Position numbers and translations under genes: made by a program
Assembly (NCBI GenBank): GCA_015767355.1
Contig: JADWMH010000134.1
Span: 1 to 5,810, forward strand
Direction of reading: 5' to 3'
Length of the DNA: 5,810 nt
Source: Gammaproteobacteria bacterium
GTDB lineage: Bacteria > Pseudomonadota > Gammaproteobacteria > Chromatiales > Chromatiaceae
Shown: positions 5,491 to 5,810 of the stretch, piece by piece
Layout: each line of letters opens with the position of its first letter
How positions within the stretch are numbered: position 1 is the stretch's first letter
The notes under the pieces: generated by a model
What the model saw: only the letters and a program-made list of their open reading frames with translations
Databases searched by the model: none
What the model was told of the DNA's origin: nothing

Positions 5491-5810
5491 ATGAAACAAA
5501 TCTCAATTGTGGCAGCTTGCCTCTCTTTCCTTTTGCTTAACACAGCAGCGTGGGGTGGAGAAAAAGATGATCCGGACCTGGTCATCGTCACTGGAATACA
5601 TTGGACAACCGCATCGCGAGATGAAAAGGTGGCATATCTTTTTGGTATAGGCAATATGCTTGAAGTCGAGCAGGCCATGCAGGGAAAGAATCCGTCAAGC
5701 CACATTCGTAACAACAGCATCGTTCCAGTCATGATTAAAGGACTTTCCGGTCAATCGACCACTGAGCTGAGAAAGATGCTCGACCAATGGTATGAGAACA
5801 AGCCGGATCA
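5491..5810 (+). CDS. Small secreted protein of unknown function, 3' end outside the window
   Basis: An open frame of 106 full codons runs off the right edge with no stop. The N-terminus is a clear signal peptide: Met-Lys, a hydrophobic core at about residues 4-20, and an Ala-Trp-Gly cleavage site (after Gly22) before GEKDDPD. The product is therefore expected in the periplasm or outside the cell. The mature part has no further membrane helix or cysteine. Notable segments are VTGIHWTTASRDEKVAYLFGI (31-51), MLEVEQAMQGKNPS (54-67) and IVPVMIKGLSGQSTTELRKML (77-97), then WYENKP. The repeated pattern of a short helix followed by an aromatic or charged turn looks like a small helical protein. It resembles uncharacterised proteobacterial secreted proteins I vaguely recall, but I cannot name a family. 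GGAG (5481-5484), six bases before the ATG, supports the start. It has its own spacer and is probably a separate transcription unit. Confidence 0.72.
   Translation, partial: MKQISIVAACLSFLLLNTAAWGGEKDDPDLVIVTGIHWTTASRDEKVAYLFGIGNMLEVEQAMQGKNPSSHIRNNSIVPVMIKGLSGQSTTELRKMLDQWYENKPD

Noticed and set aside
5509..5520. VAAC at residues 7-10 of the secreted protein as a lipobox
   Set aside because: The hydrophobic core continues past this cysteine to residue 20 and a good signal peptidase I site follows at Ala-Trp-Gly, so a lipoprotein is unlikely.
1..5810. CRISPR array, transposase, integrase or rRNA genes
   Set aside because: No regularly spaced direct repeats and no coding or RNA signatures of these were seen.

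Overview
The window looks like a chromosomal segment of a proteobacterium. The evidence is the split-type proton-translocating transhydrogenase (alpha subunit in two genes, as in Rhodospirillum rubrum), the Shine-Dalgarno-led genes, the moderate GC content (mid-50s % by eye) and the palindromic intergenic repeats. I cannot name the genus from the sequence.

Layout. Leftward, bases 1-1416 carry the end of a pnt operon: pntAA (319-1416) then pntAB (10-297), with pntB expected just beyond base 1. A good sigma-70-like promoter sits at 1450-1478 on the minus strand. Rightward, a 97-bp MITE-like palindrome (1522-1618) precedes a ten-helix SLAC1/TehA (TDT) family transporter (1652-2614). A 98-bp nested inverted repeat (2663-2760) follows, and its right edge overlaps the -35 of a probable promoter. 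Next come a MoxR-type AAA+ ATPase (2823-3866) and a two-domain protein with an HExxH metallopeptidase-like (DUF2201-type) half and a VWA half with a complete-looking MIDAS (4019-5314). The 152-bp gap between these two genes holds two hairpins, one resembling a terminator and sharing 14 bp with the end of the 97-bp element. After a 176-bp spacer containing an orphan perfect Shine-Dalgarno sequence, the window ends inside a gene for a small secreted protein (5491 to beyond 5810).

How the genes fit together. The transhydrogenase uses the proton gradient to supply NADPH. The transporter probably moves small anions across the inner membrane and has no visible partner. The AAA+ and metallopeptidase/VWA pair is the most interesting unit. 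By analogy with other MoxR/VWA pairs it should act as an ATP-driven chaperone or maturation machine, with the VWA protein recognising the client, but no client gene is visible here. No phage, insertion-sequence transposase, CRISPR, rRNA or tRNA gene was seen.
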